From: Methylophaga sp.
Lineage (GTDB): Bacteria; Pseudomonadota; Gammaproteobacteria; Nitrosococcales; Methylophagaceae
Assembly (NCBI GenBank): GCA_002733715.2
Contig: NVWQ02000021.1
Coordinates: 1 to 62,874, forward strand
Direction of reading: 5' to 3'
Length of the DNA: 62,874 nt
This document shows, one piece after another, positions 30,843-39,964 of this stretch. The position numbers were made by a program, and so were the translations under genes. Each line of letters starts with the position of its first letter. The first letter of the stretch is position 1. The notes beneath the pieces were generated by a model. It was not told the origin of the DNA, searched no databases, and saw nothing but the letters and a program-made list of their open reading frames with translations.

Positions 30843-32576
30843 ATGGAAGAAGTAGGTGCTCACTATTTGTTAGACATTCTTGCGTTGTTATTGGCAACAG
30901 TTGTTATTATTCCTGTTTTTCATGCAATTCGCTTAGGCGCTATTTTAGGTTATTTAACTGCTGGGGCTATTCTTGGCCCTTGGGGCTTAGGTATCATTAC
31001 CGAAGTCGATAACATTCGCCATTTAGGCGAATTCGGTGTGATCTTCTTACTATTTATTTTAGGGATAGAACTTAAAGCAGAAAAATTATGGCAAATGCGC
31101 CATCTAGTTATTGGCTTAGGATTGGGTCAACTATTGATCACAGCAGCGGTGCTTTATGGGATAGCCGTCTGGCTAGGTGTTAGTCATCAAAGTGCGATTA
31201 TTGTCGGCTTTGGTTTAGCACTTTCATCCACTGCATTTTGTTTGCAATTGCTTTCTGAGCGTGGCGGAATCTCAACACCAATGGGACGACGGGTTTTTTC
31301 AATTCTACTTATGCAAGATCTTGCTGTTGTACCCTTGTTAGCCCTGATATCAGTAATGGCGGGCAGTGATGGCAGTGCGGCCGCGGAAGGTCATAATTTC
31401 TTTTATGCAATAGCTGCAATTATAGCGTTACTTGTCGCGGGCCATTATTTATTAAATCCCTTACTAAGTAAAGTGGTAGCAAGTCGAGATCCTGAAGTAT
31501 TTATTGCGGCAGCCGTATTATTAGTTCTGGGTGTGGCGTGGCTTATGGAGTCGGTAGGTTTATCAATGGCCTTAGGTGCTTTTCTAGCGGGACTGATGCT
31601 GGCAGACTCGCAATTTAGACACCAAATCGAAGCGGATATCTTACCTTTTAGGGGGATATTGTTGGGACTGTTTTTCATGACAGTGGGCATGGGTGTTGAT
31701 TTTGGTCTATTGCTAGATAAGTTTGTCATCATCATGGCGTTAACCATAGGACTGATGCTGTTTAAATCATTTATAGTCTATTGGTTGGCGCGTTTTAGCG
31801 GCACTCGCCATGATGTATCAACGCAAACGGCTGTTCTACTTTCCCAAAGTGGTGAATTTGGTTTTGTGATGTTTGCCTTTGCAGCAGCAGTAGGTGTATT
31901 AGAAGTCCAGCTAGCACAAATGCTAATCTTAATTATTGCACTTACCATGGCGTTGACACCGTTTTCAGTCAAATTGGTTAATGTATTGTTGCAGAAATTT
32001 CATACGCCGACTAAAAATGATGACGAGTTATATACAGAGTTTGTAGATGAGGCTGCAGGTCATATTATTTTGGCGGGGTTTGGTCGGGTCGGCGCTCGGA
32101 TTGGTGCGATATTAAGCGCAGCGGATGTCTCCTATATTGCGATTGATTTAAGCCAACGTAGGGTAAAAAAGGCAAGAGATCAAGGATTCCCCGTTTTTTT
32201 TGGTGATGCCAGTAATATGAAAGTGTTACAAGCAGCAGGAGCAGAACAGGCAAAAATGATTGTTATTGCTTTAGATGATCCAGATAATTTTGATCGCTTA
32301 GTGCCTTTAGTGCGTCAATATTATCCCGATGTGCCTATCCACGCTCGCGCTAAGGATCGACATCATTGTGCTGATTTAATCAACCAAGGTGCCACTACAA
32401 CGGTATCTGAAACCTTAGAAACTAGCTTACGATTAACAGAAGAGATATTGTTGGGCAGCGGTGTTGATGAACTTCATGCAAAAAAAGTTATTGATGAGTT
32501 TAGAGATGATTATTATTCAGAAGTCGTGCAAAAAGTGACTGAAGATAAAGTGGTTATGGGCGAGTTGAAGCATTGA
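30843..32576 (+). CDS. Kef/CPA2-type monovalent cation:proton antiporter with RCK domain
   Basis: 577-residue inner-membrane protein. The first about 390 residues form roughly 12 transmembrane segments of the CPA2 Na/H exchanger fold (LGYLTAGAILGPWGLG, FLLFILGIELK). Residues about 400-520 are a Rossmann RCK/TrkA-N domain with the nucleotide motif GFGRVGARIG and a conserved acidic partner (YIAIDLSQ). It resembles KefB/KefC or YbaL. No KefF/KefG ancillary gene is adjacent, so glutathione gating is unproven. It starts 22 bases after hemY and may be cotranscribed. Confidence 0.9.
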   Translation: MEEVGAHYLLDILALLLATVVIIPVFHAIRLGAILGYLTAGAILGPWGLGIITEVDNIRHLGEFGVIFLLFILGIELKAEKLWQMRHLVIGLGLGQLLITAAVLYGIAVWLGVSHQSAIIVGFGLALSSTAFCLQLLSERGGISTPMGRRVFSILLMQDLAVVPLLALISVMAGSDGSAAAEGHNFFYAIAAIIALLVAGHYLLNPLLSKVVASRDPEVFIAAAVLLVLGVAWLMESVGLSMALGAFLAGLMLADSQFRHQIEADILPFRGILLGLFFMTVGMGVDFGLLLDKFVIIMALTIGLMLFKSFIVYWLARFSGTRHDVSTQTAVLLSQSGEFGFVMFAFAAAVGVLEVQLAQMLILIIALTMALTPFSVKLVNVLLQKFHTPTKNDDELYTEFVDEAAGHIILAGFGRVGARIGAILSAADVSYIAIDLSQRRVKKARDQGFPVFFGDASNMKVLQAAGAEQAKMIVIALDDPDNFDRLVPLVRQYYPDVPIHARAKDRHHCADLINQGATTTVSETLETSLRLTEEILLGSGVDELHAKKVIDEFRDDYYSEVVQKVTEDKVVMGELKH

Positions 32577-32675
32577 TGACTAGGGTAATTCAGAATCATT
32601 TTCAGATCAGTTTTGCATTTTACCCACAATCTATTTCCGGAATGTTCATACTAATGCTGATGAGGCGTTTTAGTT

Positions 32676-32942
32676 TTATCTTAACTGACTACCCTTGCTG
32701 CCGCGGCGGTTAAAACCATCGTATTTTGCTTGTTGTTGGTCAAATTTGCTCTGACAATTTACGCATAAGCGAACGCCAACAATGGCTTTGCGCCGAGCTT
32801 CAGGGATTTCAGCTTCGCACTCTTCACAATGAATAAGGCTTTTACCTGTTGGCAACTGACTTCGCGCTAGTTTAACGGCATCTTCTACACTGGCATCTAT
32901 TTGATCTTGTACTGCACCATCTTTTGACCAGCCGCCTGCCAT
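32676..32942 (-). CDS. ybiI: DksA/TraR-family C4 zinc-finger protein, YbiI-like
   Basis: 88-residue protein closely matching E. coli YbiI in length and in the N-terminal (MAGGWSKDGAVQDQID) and C-terminal (YDGFNRRGSKGSQLR) blocks. Zinc ligands are Cys39, Cys42, Cys60 and Cys63. Larger relatives (DksA, TraR) bind the RNA polymerase secondary channel; the role of YbiI is not well established. It follows dnaN by 13 bases in the position often held by recF, so it may be cotranscribed with the replication genes. Confidence 0.9.
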   Translation of the reverse strand: MAGGWSKDGAVQDQIDASVEDAVKLARSQLPTGKSLIHCEECEAEIPEARRKAIVGVRLCVNCQSKFDQQQAKYDGFNRRGSKGSQLR

Positions 32943-32955
32943 GATAAGGTTTTAC

Positions 32956-34059
32956 CTAGAGTCTCATTGGCATAACAACATATTGTCGCTCATGCTTTTC
33001 ATTGGCAGGTGTTATTAATACGCTGCTATTTTCATCAGAAAAAGTTAATTTCACTTTTTCATCGGGGATCGCATTGAGCAGGTCTAGTAAATAGGCATTG
33101 TTAAAAGCGATTTCTAATGATGGGCCTGAATATTCAATTGTGATCTCTTCTTCTGCTGATTCTTGTTCTTGGTTGGTTACTGTTGCTTTAAAGAGATTAG
33201 GCTCAAGGTTGATTTTCACACTGCGGTGCTTATCATTAGATAAAATTGCTGCACGTGATAATGCTTGTTTTAGCTGTTCACGATCAGCGATCACTTCTTT
33301 ATCGCCACCTAATGGTAATACGCGTTCATAGTTGGGAAATTGGCCATCAATTAACTTAGATGTGAAATGTAGATCGGTTAATTCCACTTTAATTTGTTGG
33401 TTGCTGAAGGAGATTGTTACTTTATCTTCAGTATCATCTAATAAGCGGCTCAGCTCTAAAATAGCTTTGCGAGGCACGATGATATTATTTTTCTCGGCGA
33501 CAGTTGAGCTAGTTGTTAAGTTGCCCAGTGCTAGACGGTGACCGTCTGTTGCTACGGCGCGGAGGATATCTTTTTCACGCTCGAGTAAGAGACCATTGAG
33601 ATAATAACGCACGTCTTGGCTGGCCATGGCAAAGCTGGTTTCATCAAGCAATGATTTGAGTGTTGATTGTGGCAAGCTGATTTCATCAATATAGTCTGCA
33701 CCTTCACTATCAGGAAAATCTTCGGCAGGTAATGTTGAAAGTGAAAAACGACTTTTGCCCGCTTTAACAACGGCTTTATTATTTTTAGCATTGAAGTTAA
33801 TGGTGGCGTTGCTGGGTAATGCGCGACAAATATCAAGAAATTTACGGGCAGATACGGTTGTTTTACCTTCTTGTTCAACGGCAACGGCTAGGGTTGCAAT
33901 CATTTCCAGCTCCATATCTGTGCTGGTCATGGTGAGTTGTTTGCCTTGCACTCGCAATAAAATAGTAGATAAAATAGGTAAAGTTGCGCGGCGCTCAACA
34001 ATGCTACACACCAGTTGCAGTGGCCTAACAATGTCTTCTTGGCTAACGGTAAACTGCAT
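32956..34059 (-). CDS. dnaN: DNA polymerase III sliding clamp (beta subunit)
   Basis: 367-residue beta clamp, which encircles DNA as a dimer and tethers the polymerase. N-terminal MQFTVSQEDIVRPLQLVCSI, central LPAEDFPDSE and C-terminal YVVMPMRL are all typical. The length matches E. coli (366). It lies 224 bases downstream of dnaA in the same direction, as in most bacteria, but recF and gyrB do not follow. Confidence 0.98.
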   Translation of the reverse strand: MQFTVSQEDIVRPLQLVCSIVERRATLPILSTILLRVQGKQLTMTSTDMELEMIATLAVAVEQEGKTTVSARKFLDICRALPSNATINFNAKNNKAVVKAGKSRFSLSTLPAEDFPDSEGADYIDEISLPQSTLKSLLDETSFAMASQDVRYYLNGLLLEREKDILRAVATDGHRLALGNLTTSSTVAEKNNIIVPRKAILELSRLLDDTEDKVTISFSNQQIKVELTDLHFTSKLIDGQFPNYERVLPLGGDKEVIADREQLKQALSRAAILSNDKHRSVKINLEPNLFKATVTNQEQESAEEEITIEYSGPSLEIAFNNAYLLDLLNAIPDEKVKLTFSDENSSVLITPANEKHERQYVVMPMRL

Positions 34060-34283
34060 AGAAATTCTCTTGAATTTAGGGGATTTTAAATTATAAATGG
34101 AACTATAACACAGAGATTTTAGTTTCTAAATACGTAACTACTCAGCATATTTATCTTCTGCTCCGGCCCTTGCCTTATTTTCGTTCTCAAACGCTTATAT
34201 CGCGGCAACTTAAGAGCCCTCTCTGGTCGAGATGACAGTAATGAAAATGCTTTGTTCTGAGGCAGAATCTAAACTTAGCCGGA
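34060..34283. other. dnaA-dnaN intergenic region
   Basis: 224 bases with no supportable gene. The part next to dnaN is AT-rich and probably holds a dnaN promoter and leader. A segment near 34215 (CTCTCTGGTCGAGATGACAG) vaguely recalls half of a REP element, but no inverted partner is visible. No DnaA box was found by eye. Confidence 0.5.
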
Positions 34284-35624
34284 TTAGCTCGATAATGATC
34301 TAAATAAATTGCGATGATCTTCGGCAATTCTGTTATCTGTTTCGATCAATTCTGCTATTTTACGACAGGCATGTAACACCGTTGTGTGGTCGCGGCCGCC
34401 AAAGGCTTCGCCAATTTCTGGCAAGCTATGATTTGTCAGTTCTTTCGCTAAAGCCATTGCAATTTGACGAGGGCGCGCAATGGAGCGGGTACGCTTTTTA
34501 GAGAGCAGGTCTGACATGCGAATTTTAAAATAGTCGGCTACTGTTTTCTGGATGTTTTCCAGGGTGACTAGTTTTTGGTGCAGCGCGAGTAAATCTTTTA
34601 GGGCTATTTCGGCCATGTCGATGGATAAAGGCTGGTTGGTGAAGCGAGAGTAGGCCATCACACGTTGCAATGCACCTTCTAAATCACGCACATTTGATTT
34701 AATGCGTTGAGCAATAAAAAAGGCGACATCTTCAGGCAATACAACTTGGTTTTGTTGTGCTTTTTTAATGAGAATGGCTACGCGTGTTTCGAGTTCGGGC
34801 GGTTCAATGGCAACCGTTAAGCCCCAGCCAAGGCGTGATTGTAGACGTTCATCTAAGTTGTCGACTTCTTTAGGGAATCGGTCGCAGGTCAGAATGATTT
34901 GTTTTTGACCTTCTAACAAACTGTTAAAGGTATAAAAGAATTCTTCTTGTGAACGCTCTTTCTTGGCAAAGAATTGAATGTCGTCAATAAGCAATGCATC
35001 TGCGCTACGATAATGGGCTTTGAATTGATCGATGACACCTTTGCGCAACGCGGTGATCATATCTTGTACAAAACGCTCGGACGATAAATACATAACGCGT
35101 GCTTTGGGATTGTTTTTTTTAATTTGATTGCCGACAGCAAGCATTAAATGGGTTTTTCCTAAACCTGTTCCGCCATATAAAAATAAGGGGTTATAACCGC
35201 TGGTGCCAGGAGATTCGGAAACATGTAGCGATGCTGCCCTGGCGATTTGGTTTGATTTTCCTTCGACATAGGTGTCAAAAGTAAACATGGGATTCATCGG
35301 GTTGCCAAGTGCAGGTTCAGCAATAGAATTTCTAGATTTTGAGGGTGTAGCGTTACCTGTATCTGCAGGTGCATCAATTAGTTTAGAGCCTACCTCAATT
35401 TGCACAGCGGTGATCTTGTTTTGTGTTAGGCCAGCGAGCAAAACATTGATTTTTTGTTCAAGCTGTTCTTGTACCCATGCTTGTACATAAGAATTTGGCG
35501 CGAGTAAGCGCAAACTTGATTCTGTTTCAATAACTTGTAATGGACGTAACCATGTATTCAGCTGTTGTGCTGATAAATCATCTTCAAGATGGGATAGGCA
35601 TTTTTCCCATAAGGGTGATGACAC
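34284..35624 (-). CDS. dnaA: Chromosomal replication initiator protein
   Basis: 446-residue AAA+ initiator. The N-terminal DnaB-interaction domain starts [18 protein letters not shown]. The Walker A motif is GGTGLGKTH and Walker B is LLIDDIQF. The C-terminal helix-turn-helix carries the box-recognition signature [11 protein letters not shown]. The start is GTG with a strong AAGGAG site five bases away. A perfect DnaA box lies about 90 bases upstream, consistent with autoregulation. It is divergent from rpmH, the classic arrangement. Confidence 0.98.
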   Translation of the reverse strand: MSSPLWEKCLSHLEDDLSAQQLNTWLRPLQVIETESSLRLLAPNSYVQAWVQEQLEQKINVLLAGLTQNKITAVQIEVGSKLIDAPADTGNATPSKSRNSIAEPALGNPMNPMFTFDTYVEGKSNQIARAASLHVSESPGTSGYNPLFLYGGTGLGKTHLMLAVGNQIKKNNPKARVMYLSSERFVQDMITALRKGVIDQFKAHYRSADALLIDDIQFFAKKERSQEEFFYTFNSLLEGQKQIILTCDRFPKEVDNLDERLQSRLGWGLTVAIEPPELETRVAILIKKAQQNQVVLPEDVAFFIAQRIKSNVRDLEGALQRVMAYSRFTNQPLSIDMAEIALKDLLALHQKLVTLENIQKTVADYFKIRMSDLLSKKRTRSIARPRQIAMALAKELTNHSLPEIGEAFGGRDHTTVLHACRKIAELIETDNRIAEDHRNLFRSLSS

Positions 35625-35712
35625 GGTAACTCCTTGGTTATAGAATGTTTTTTCGGGAACAATGGCTCGTGTGTGGAGCCTTGTTGTGTTATAGTATAAC
35701 GCTCATTTTGCC

Positions 35713-35721
35713 TGTGGATAA
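35713..35721 (-). promoter_or_regulatory. Perfect DnaA box in the dnaA-rpmH interval
   Basis: TTATCCACA on the minus strand (TGTGGATAA on plus) is the high-affinity DnaA box. It stands upstream of a possible dnaA -10 (TATACT or TATAAC). It is the only perfect copy visible in the 296-base interval. Confidence 0.8.
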
Positions 35722-35782
35722 ATTATATTTCTTACTCTGCTTGGTTAAGTGAAGATTATTGTGTGCCGTGAGTAAATGATGT

Positions 35783-35812
35783 TTGACTTCTACCCCCATA
35801 AAACACTATAAT
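35783..35812 (+). promoter_or_regulatory. Sigma-70 promoter for rpmH-rnpA-yidD-yidC-mnmE
   Basis: TTGACT (35783-35788) and a consensus TATAAT (35807-35812) are separated by 18 bases. They lie about 110 bases before rpmH and point toward it. Confidence 0.75.
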
Positions 35813-35920
35813 CTCAGCCCTTTTGCCCTTGCTAGATCTTTAAGATTTGTAGCATTTGGGGCAACCTAGGTGTTTGCAAGCGTTTAGGTAAGTAAGAATT
35901 TAGATTTTGGAGTTGGTAAA

Positions 35921-36055
35921 ATGAAAAGAACTTTTCAGCCTAGTAATATTAAGCGTAAACGTACACATGGTTTCCGCGCTCGCATGAGAACTGTTGGTGG
36001 TCGTCGTGTAATTAATGCGCGCCGAGCTAAAGGCCGCGCGAGCCTAACAGTATAA
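35921..36055 (+). CDS. rpmH: 50S ribosomal protein L34
   Basis: 44-residue highly basic protein beginning [20 protein letters not shown] and ending KGRASLTV, unmistakable L34. The GGAG in TTTTGGAGTTGG is its ribosome-binding site. It stands first in the rpmH-rnpA-yidD-yidC-mnmE unit and is divergent from dnaA. Its last codon and stop form part of a direct repeat that recurs at 36182. Confidence 0.97.
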   Translation: MKRTFQPSNIKRKRTHGFRARMRTVGGRRVINARRAKGRASLTV

Positions 36056-36196
36056 GAATTCCTTACACGAGTCGTCTTTTCCGCCATGCCTGCGTTAAAA
36101 ATAGTCTCAAAATGCTCATTTACTAATGTAAACTGTGCTTTTTCAACTATTTTTGCCTTGTCCTGACGAAAAATACTTATCGTATAAGAATTTCTT
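36050..36196. mobile_element. Small palindromic insertion between rpmH and rnpA
   Basis: GTATAAGAATTCCTT at 36050-36064 recurs as GTATAAGAATTTCTT at 36182-36196, enclosing about 117 bp. Inside are AAAAATAGT and ACTATTTTT as an inverted pair and TTTAC-TAAT-GTAAA as a nested one. The direct repeat looks like a target duplication of about 15 bp that copied the rpmH stop codon. The element leaves rnpA 168 bases from rpmH. Confidence 0.55.
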
Positions 36197-36223
36197 TTAC
36201 AGATATAATTAGGAGAACATGCC

Positions 36224-36580
36224 TTGGCAAAATTTAGCCGAGCCATGAAAATGAATAAACCCGGGGATTTTACCCGGGTGTTTCGTCAAGCAAAACGCGC
36301 AGCTGGTGGTGGCTTGACGGTATTAACGGTTAGAAACTCAGTGGGGCACCCACGATTAGGTTTGGCTGTAGCAAAAAAGCATATTAAATTAGCCTCTAAC
36401 CGTAATCGTTTGAAGCGGATTATTCGTGAGTCATTCCGGCAGCATCAATCTGGCTTTGAAGATATTGATATTGTGGTGTTGTCTCGAGCCGATGTGGTTA
36501 AACAACCATCAAAGCAGGTTTGGGCAGCATTAGAACAACACTGGAAAACGGTGGCAGGACAATGGCAAAAAGAGTCTTAA
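36224..36580 (+). CDS. rnpA: Ribonuclease P protein component
   Basis: 118-residue basic protein that helps the RNase P RNA bind precursor tRNA. The family signature [13 protein letters not shown] is present, with the [13 protein letters not shown] segment before it. I accept the TTG start at 36224 because AGGAGAA lies at good spacing; in-frame ATG codons at 36245 and 36251 (inside [13 protein letters not shown]) are alternatives. It overlaps yidD by 19 bases. Confidence 0.95.
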   Translation: MAKFSRAMKMNKPGDFTRVFRQAKRAAGGGLTVLTVRNSVGHPRLGLAVAKKHIKLASNRNRLKRIIRESFRQHQSGFEDIDIVVLSRADVVKQPSKQVWAALEQHWKTVAGQWQKES

Positions 36581-36801
36581 TTGGTCTGGTTCGAGCATAT
36601 CGATTGCTAATAAGTCCATTGCTGGGTGCAAGTTGCCGCTTTCAACCTACCTGTTCAAATTATATGATTGAATCAATCGATCGGTTCGGTGCGTTACGTG
36701 GCACATGGCTCGGTATTAGACGGATTTCTCGTTGTCATCCTTGGCATAAGGGTGGTTTAGATCCTGTTCCTGAATTAAAGAAGCATACAGACAATGGATA
36801 A
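36562..36801 (+). CDS. yidD: Membrane protein insertion efficiency factor YidD
   Basis: 79-residue protein of the YidD family, with the conserved segments [18 protein letters not shown] and [12 protein letters not shown]. It assists insertion of inner-membrane proteins by YidC. The ATG at 36562 lies inside the end of rnpA. Its stop overlaps the yidC start (ATGGATAA). Confidence 0.95.
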   Translation: MAKRVLIGLVRAYRLLISPLLGASCRFQPTCSNYMIESIDRFGALRGTWLGIRRISRCHPWHKGGLDPVPELKKHTDNG

Positions 36802-38455
36802 TTTTAAAACCTATATTATTTTCGGCTTAGTAATTGTGTCATTATTGCTATGGGATGCATGGCAAAAAGACTATGTTCGTCCGTTAGCGGCGCAGCAACA
36901 AGCTACAATGGCTACAAGTGAAAATAGCGATCTACCTTCTATTTCACCCTCAGCGTCACAACACGATCTACCTGATTTGCCTCCCGTGACTGAAGATGGA
37001 AGCCTTCCCGAAGTGAATCAAGTCGTTGCTACAAGCAATGCCAACAAGATCCATATCAAAACCGATGTGTTAGATGTGTATATTGATACTCAGGGCGCGG
37101 ACATTCGTAATGTAGCACTTTTAAAATATCCTGTTGAATCAAATACACCAGATGTACCGGTTCAATTTATGGATGATAATGCATCACATTTTTTTGTTAC
37201 ACAATCAGGCTTATTGAATGTTTCAAATAAAGCCCCAATCCATAATAGTCAATATACGGCTGAAAGTAGTAGTTATGTGTTGAGTGCAGGTCAATATACT
37301 TTGGATGTGCCTTTTCATTGGCAATCTGAAGAGGGACTATCTGTTATAAAAACATACCATTTTCACCGTGACAGTTATTTAATTGATATTGATTATCAAA
37401 TAACAAACAATAGCGGCGAACATTTTTCAGCTTATCCCTATGCACAGTTTAATCGAACCAAGCCAGGAAAGAGAAAAGGCTTTGTTTATACCTATACTGG
37501 CGCCGTGTTTTCTAGTGAAGAAAATCATTATGAGAAAGTGGACTTTGATGATTTAGATGATGCTGATTTTACTGGATCAGCATCGACAGGCTGGGTCGCA
37601 ATGATCCAACATTATTTTGTTGCGGCACTGGTACCTGAACCACAACAAAAAGAAAAAAGTTTTTACGGAAAATCAATTAATGAGCGTAACTATACTGCGG
37701 GCATGAAAATGCCAACCATCAGTATAGAGGATGGAAACACAGGTAAAACAAGTTATAAAATGTATCTTGGCCCTAAAGAACATAAACGCTTAGAAGCCGC
37801 GGCAGAAAACCTTGAATTGACAGTTGATTTTGGAAAATTGACTATTATCTCAAAGCCATTATTTTGGCTGCTGGAAAAACTTCATAAAATTACCAATAAC
37901 TGGGGTTGGGCAATTGTTTTACTGACAATTCTAATTAAATTAGCCTTTTTCCAATTATCTGCAAAAAGCTACCGCTCAATGGCAGGCATGCGTAAACTTA
38001 CGCCAAAATTAGCAACATTAAAAGAACGTTTTGGTGATGACAAACAGAAATTTAATGCTGCGATGATGGATCTATATCGTACTGAGAAAATTAATCCATT
38101 AGGTGGTTGTTTGCCAATTTTAGTTCAAATGCCGGTATTTCTAGCCTTTTATTGGGTTTTAGTTGAAGCAATTGAGCTGCGACAAGCGCCATTTATATTT
38201 TGGCTACAAGATCTAACAGCAATGGATCCCTATTTCATTCTGCCAGTATTATTTGGTTTGAGTATGTTCTTCCAACAAAAACTCAATCCAGCGCCGCAAG
38301 ATCCTGCTCAAGCGATGGTAATGAAAGCTTTCCCTGTTATTTTCACCGTATTCTTTGCATTTTTCCCATCGGGGCTAGTGTTGTATTGGGTGGTGAATAA
38401 TGTGCTCTCTATTGCTCAGCAGTGGTATATCACCAAGAAACTAGGCGCACTTTAA
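36794..38455 (+). CDS. yidC: Membrane protein insertase YidC
   Basis: 553-residue inner-membrane insertase. One N-terminal transmembrane helix ([18 protein letters not shown]) is followed by the large periplasmic beta domain (about residues 60-340) and five C-terminal helices of the Oxa1 core ([36 protein letters not shown]). Length and order fit E. coli YidC. It acts with SecYEG or alone. Confidence 0.97.
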   Translation: MDNFKTYIIFGLVIVSLLLWDAWQKDYVRPLAAQQQATMATSENSDLPSISPSASQHDLPDLPPVTEDGSLPEVNQVVATSNANKIHIKTDVLDVYIDTQGADIRNVALLKYPVESNTPDVPVQFMDDNASHFFVTQSGLLNVSNKAPIHNSQYTAESSSYVLSAGQYTLDVPFHWQSEEGLSVIKTYHFHRDSYLIDIDYQITNNSGEHFSAYPYAQFNRTKPGKRKGFVYTYTGAVFSSEENHYEKVDFDDLDDADFTGSASTGWVAMIQHYFVAALVPEPQQKEKSFYGKSINERNYTAGMKMPTISIEDGNTGKTSYKMYLGPKEHKRLEAAAENLELTVDFGKLTIISKPLFWLLEKLHKITNNWGWAIVLLTILIKLAFFQLSAKSYRSMAGMRKLTPKLATLKERFGDDKQKFNAAMMDLYRTEKINPLGGCLPILVQMPVFLAFYWVLVEAIELRQAPFIFWLQDLTAMDPYFILPVLFGLSMFFQQKLNPAPQDPAQAMVMKAFPVIFTVFFAFFPSGLVLYWVVNNVLSIAQQWYITKKLGAL

Positions 38456-38463
38456 ATCTAATA

Positions 38464-39804
38464 ATGGATACGATAGTTGCTATTGCCACTGCGCCTGGGC
38501 GCGGTGGTGTTGGTATTGTTAGATTATCAGGTAGCAAAAGTGCAGAAATAGCACAGGCTTTTTGTGGCAAACTGCCGTCAGCCCGTCATGCACAATTTAG
38601 TCATTTTAAAGACTATAATGGCGAAATCATTGATAGCGGTGTTGTGATCTGTTTTCCCAATCCTGCATCTTTTACCGGCGAAGACGTGGTCGAATTACAA
38701 GGCCATGGTAGCCCTGTTGTCTTAGATCGCTTATGCCAGCGAGCTATTGATCTCGGTGCTCGAATGGCTCGACCTGGCGAGTTCTCAGAACGTGCGTTCC
38801 TCAATAATAAAATGGACTTAGCACAAGCAGAAGCCGTTGCCGACTTAATCGATAGCTCTACTGAGCAAGCGGCGCGTAGTGCAATGCGGTCACTACAAGG
38901 CGTATTTTCTGATCGGGTTAATAAATTACTGACGCAACTAACAGAGCTTCGCATGTTTGTAGAAGCATCAATCGACTTTAGCGATGAAGAGATTGATTTC
39001 CTCGCTGAAGCGGCAGTCGGTGATCAATTATTGGCTTTATTAAAAACAGTTGATGCGATCACCAGCAGCGCTAAACAAGGGCGCTTATTGCGTGACGGCA
39101 TGAGTGTCGTGCTGGCTGGTCAGCCTAATGCTGGTAAATCCAGCTTACACAATCAGTTAGCAGGCCATGATGCCGCGATTGTGACTGAAATTGCTGGCAC
39201 AACGCGAGATATATTACGTGAACAAATTCATCTCGGTGGTTTACCGCTGCGAATTTCTGATACAGCAGGCTTGCACGATTCAGCAGATATTGTTGAACAA
39301 GAAGGCATTCGTCGTACTCAAGCTGAAATTGCTCAGGCCGATCATATTTTATTGGTGATAGATGATGCCCAAGGAATGACCAGTGAAGATGAATTAATCA
39401 GATCGGAATTACCTCAGCATATTCCACTTACTATTATTCATAATAAAATTGATAAAAGCGGCAAAAAAGCATCTATCAATGACAAAGATAGTGATACTAA
39501 AATCTATTTATCAGCAAAAACAGGTGAGGGTATGGCGCTGCTGCAGAAATATCTTTGTGATTCGGTAGGCTACCACCCACAAGATGAAGGCGTGTTTATT
39601 GCTCGCCGTCGCCATCTTGATGCGTTGGCACGTACTCATGCTGCGATAGATGCGGGATACCACTGCCTAACGGGTATGGGAGCTGGTGAGTTGCTTGCGG
39701 AAGAGCTTCGGCAAGCACAACAAGCCTTAGGTGAAATCACCGGTACGTTTAGCAATGAAGACTTATTAGATAAGATTTTTTCTAGTTTTTGTATCGGAAA
39801 GTAA
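38464..39804 (+). CDS. mnmE: tRNA modification GTPase MnmE
   Basis: 446-residue GTPase which, with MnmG, installs the 5-carboxymethylaminomethyl group on wobble uridine 34. It begins DTIVAIATAPGRGGVGIVR; the G domain has GQPNAGKSS (G1), AGTTRD (G2), DTAGLHD (G3) and NKID (G4). It ends in FCIGK, whose Cys is essential. I start at ATG 38464; an upstream in-frame start would lie within yidC. The last 18 bases are the left attachment site of an integrative element. mnmG, usually next, is absent from the window. Confidence 0.97.
   Translation: MDTIVAIATAPGRGGVGIVRLSGSKSAEIAQAFCGKLPSARHAQFSHFKDYNGEIIDSGVVICFPNPASFTGEDVVELQGHGSPVVLDRLCQRAIDLGARMARPGEFSERAFLNNKMDLAQAEAVADLIDSSTEQAARSAMRSLQGVFSDRVNKLLTQLTELRMFVEASIDFSDEEIDFLAEAAVGDQLLALLKTVDAITSSAKQGRLLRDGMSVVLAGQPNAGKSSLHNQLAGHDAAIVTEIAGTTRDILREQIHLGGLPLRISDTAGLHDSADIVEQEGIRRTQAEIAQADHILLVIDDAQGMTSEDELIRSELPQHIPLTIIHNKIDKSGKKASINDKDSDTKIYLSAKTGEGMALLQKYLCDSVGYHPQDEGVFIARRRHLDALARTHAAIDAGYHCLTGMGAGELLAEELRQAQQALGEITGTFSNEDLLDKIFSSFCIGK
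39787..39804 (+). other. Left attachment site (attL) at the mnmE 3' end
   Basis: TTTTGTATCGGAAAGTAA encodes FCIGK-stop. An 18-base imperfect repeat (15 of 18 identical) lies at 44796-44813. The last 18 bp of trmE/mnmE are the known integration target of SGI1-type islands, so this location is a recognised hot spot. Confidence 0.85.
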
Positions 39805-39912
39805 CCCACAAAACAACATCCAAAAATAAGACAAAATAAGAAAGTAAAAACAGCATCTTACAGTATTGCCTTTCTTTTTACCTTCCTTTGATTATCCTTT
39901 TCTTTACTATTC

Positions 39913-39963
39913 TTTACACCTAATTTACACGAATACCATAATAGGTGTAAAAAATGGTGTAAA
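39913..39963. promoter_or_regulatory. Clustered TTTACACC motifs before int (possible arm-type sites)
   Basis: TTTACACC (39913-39920), TTTACACG (39924-39931) and two inverted copies GGTGTAAA (39944-39951 and 39956-39963) lie just before the integrase start. A further copy with matching flanks is at the other end of the element (44737-44744). Repeated short motifs near both ends are typical of integrase arm sites or excisionase sites. Confidence 0.55.
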
Positions 39964-39964
39964 A

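Noticed and set aside
35625-35920. oriC between dnaA and rpmH
   Set aside because: The region is AT-rich but has only one perfect DnaA box and no clear 13-mer array, so I list the box and not an origin.
35935-36246. 103-aa open frame on the minus strand
   Set aside because: It is antisense to rpmH and the palindromic insertion; no ribosome-binding site or homology; shadow frame.
39866-39964. N-terminal extension of the integrase
   Set aside because: Hydrophobic non-homologous residues encoded in the segment with repeated TTTACACC motifs; ATG 39965 begins the arm-binding domain.
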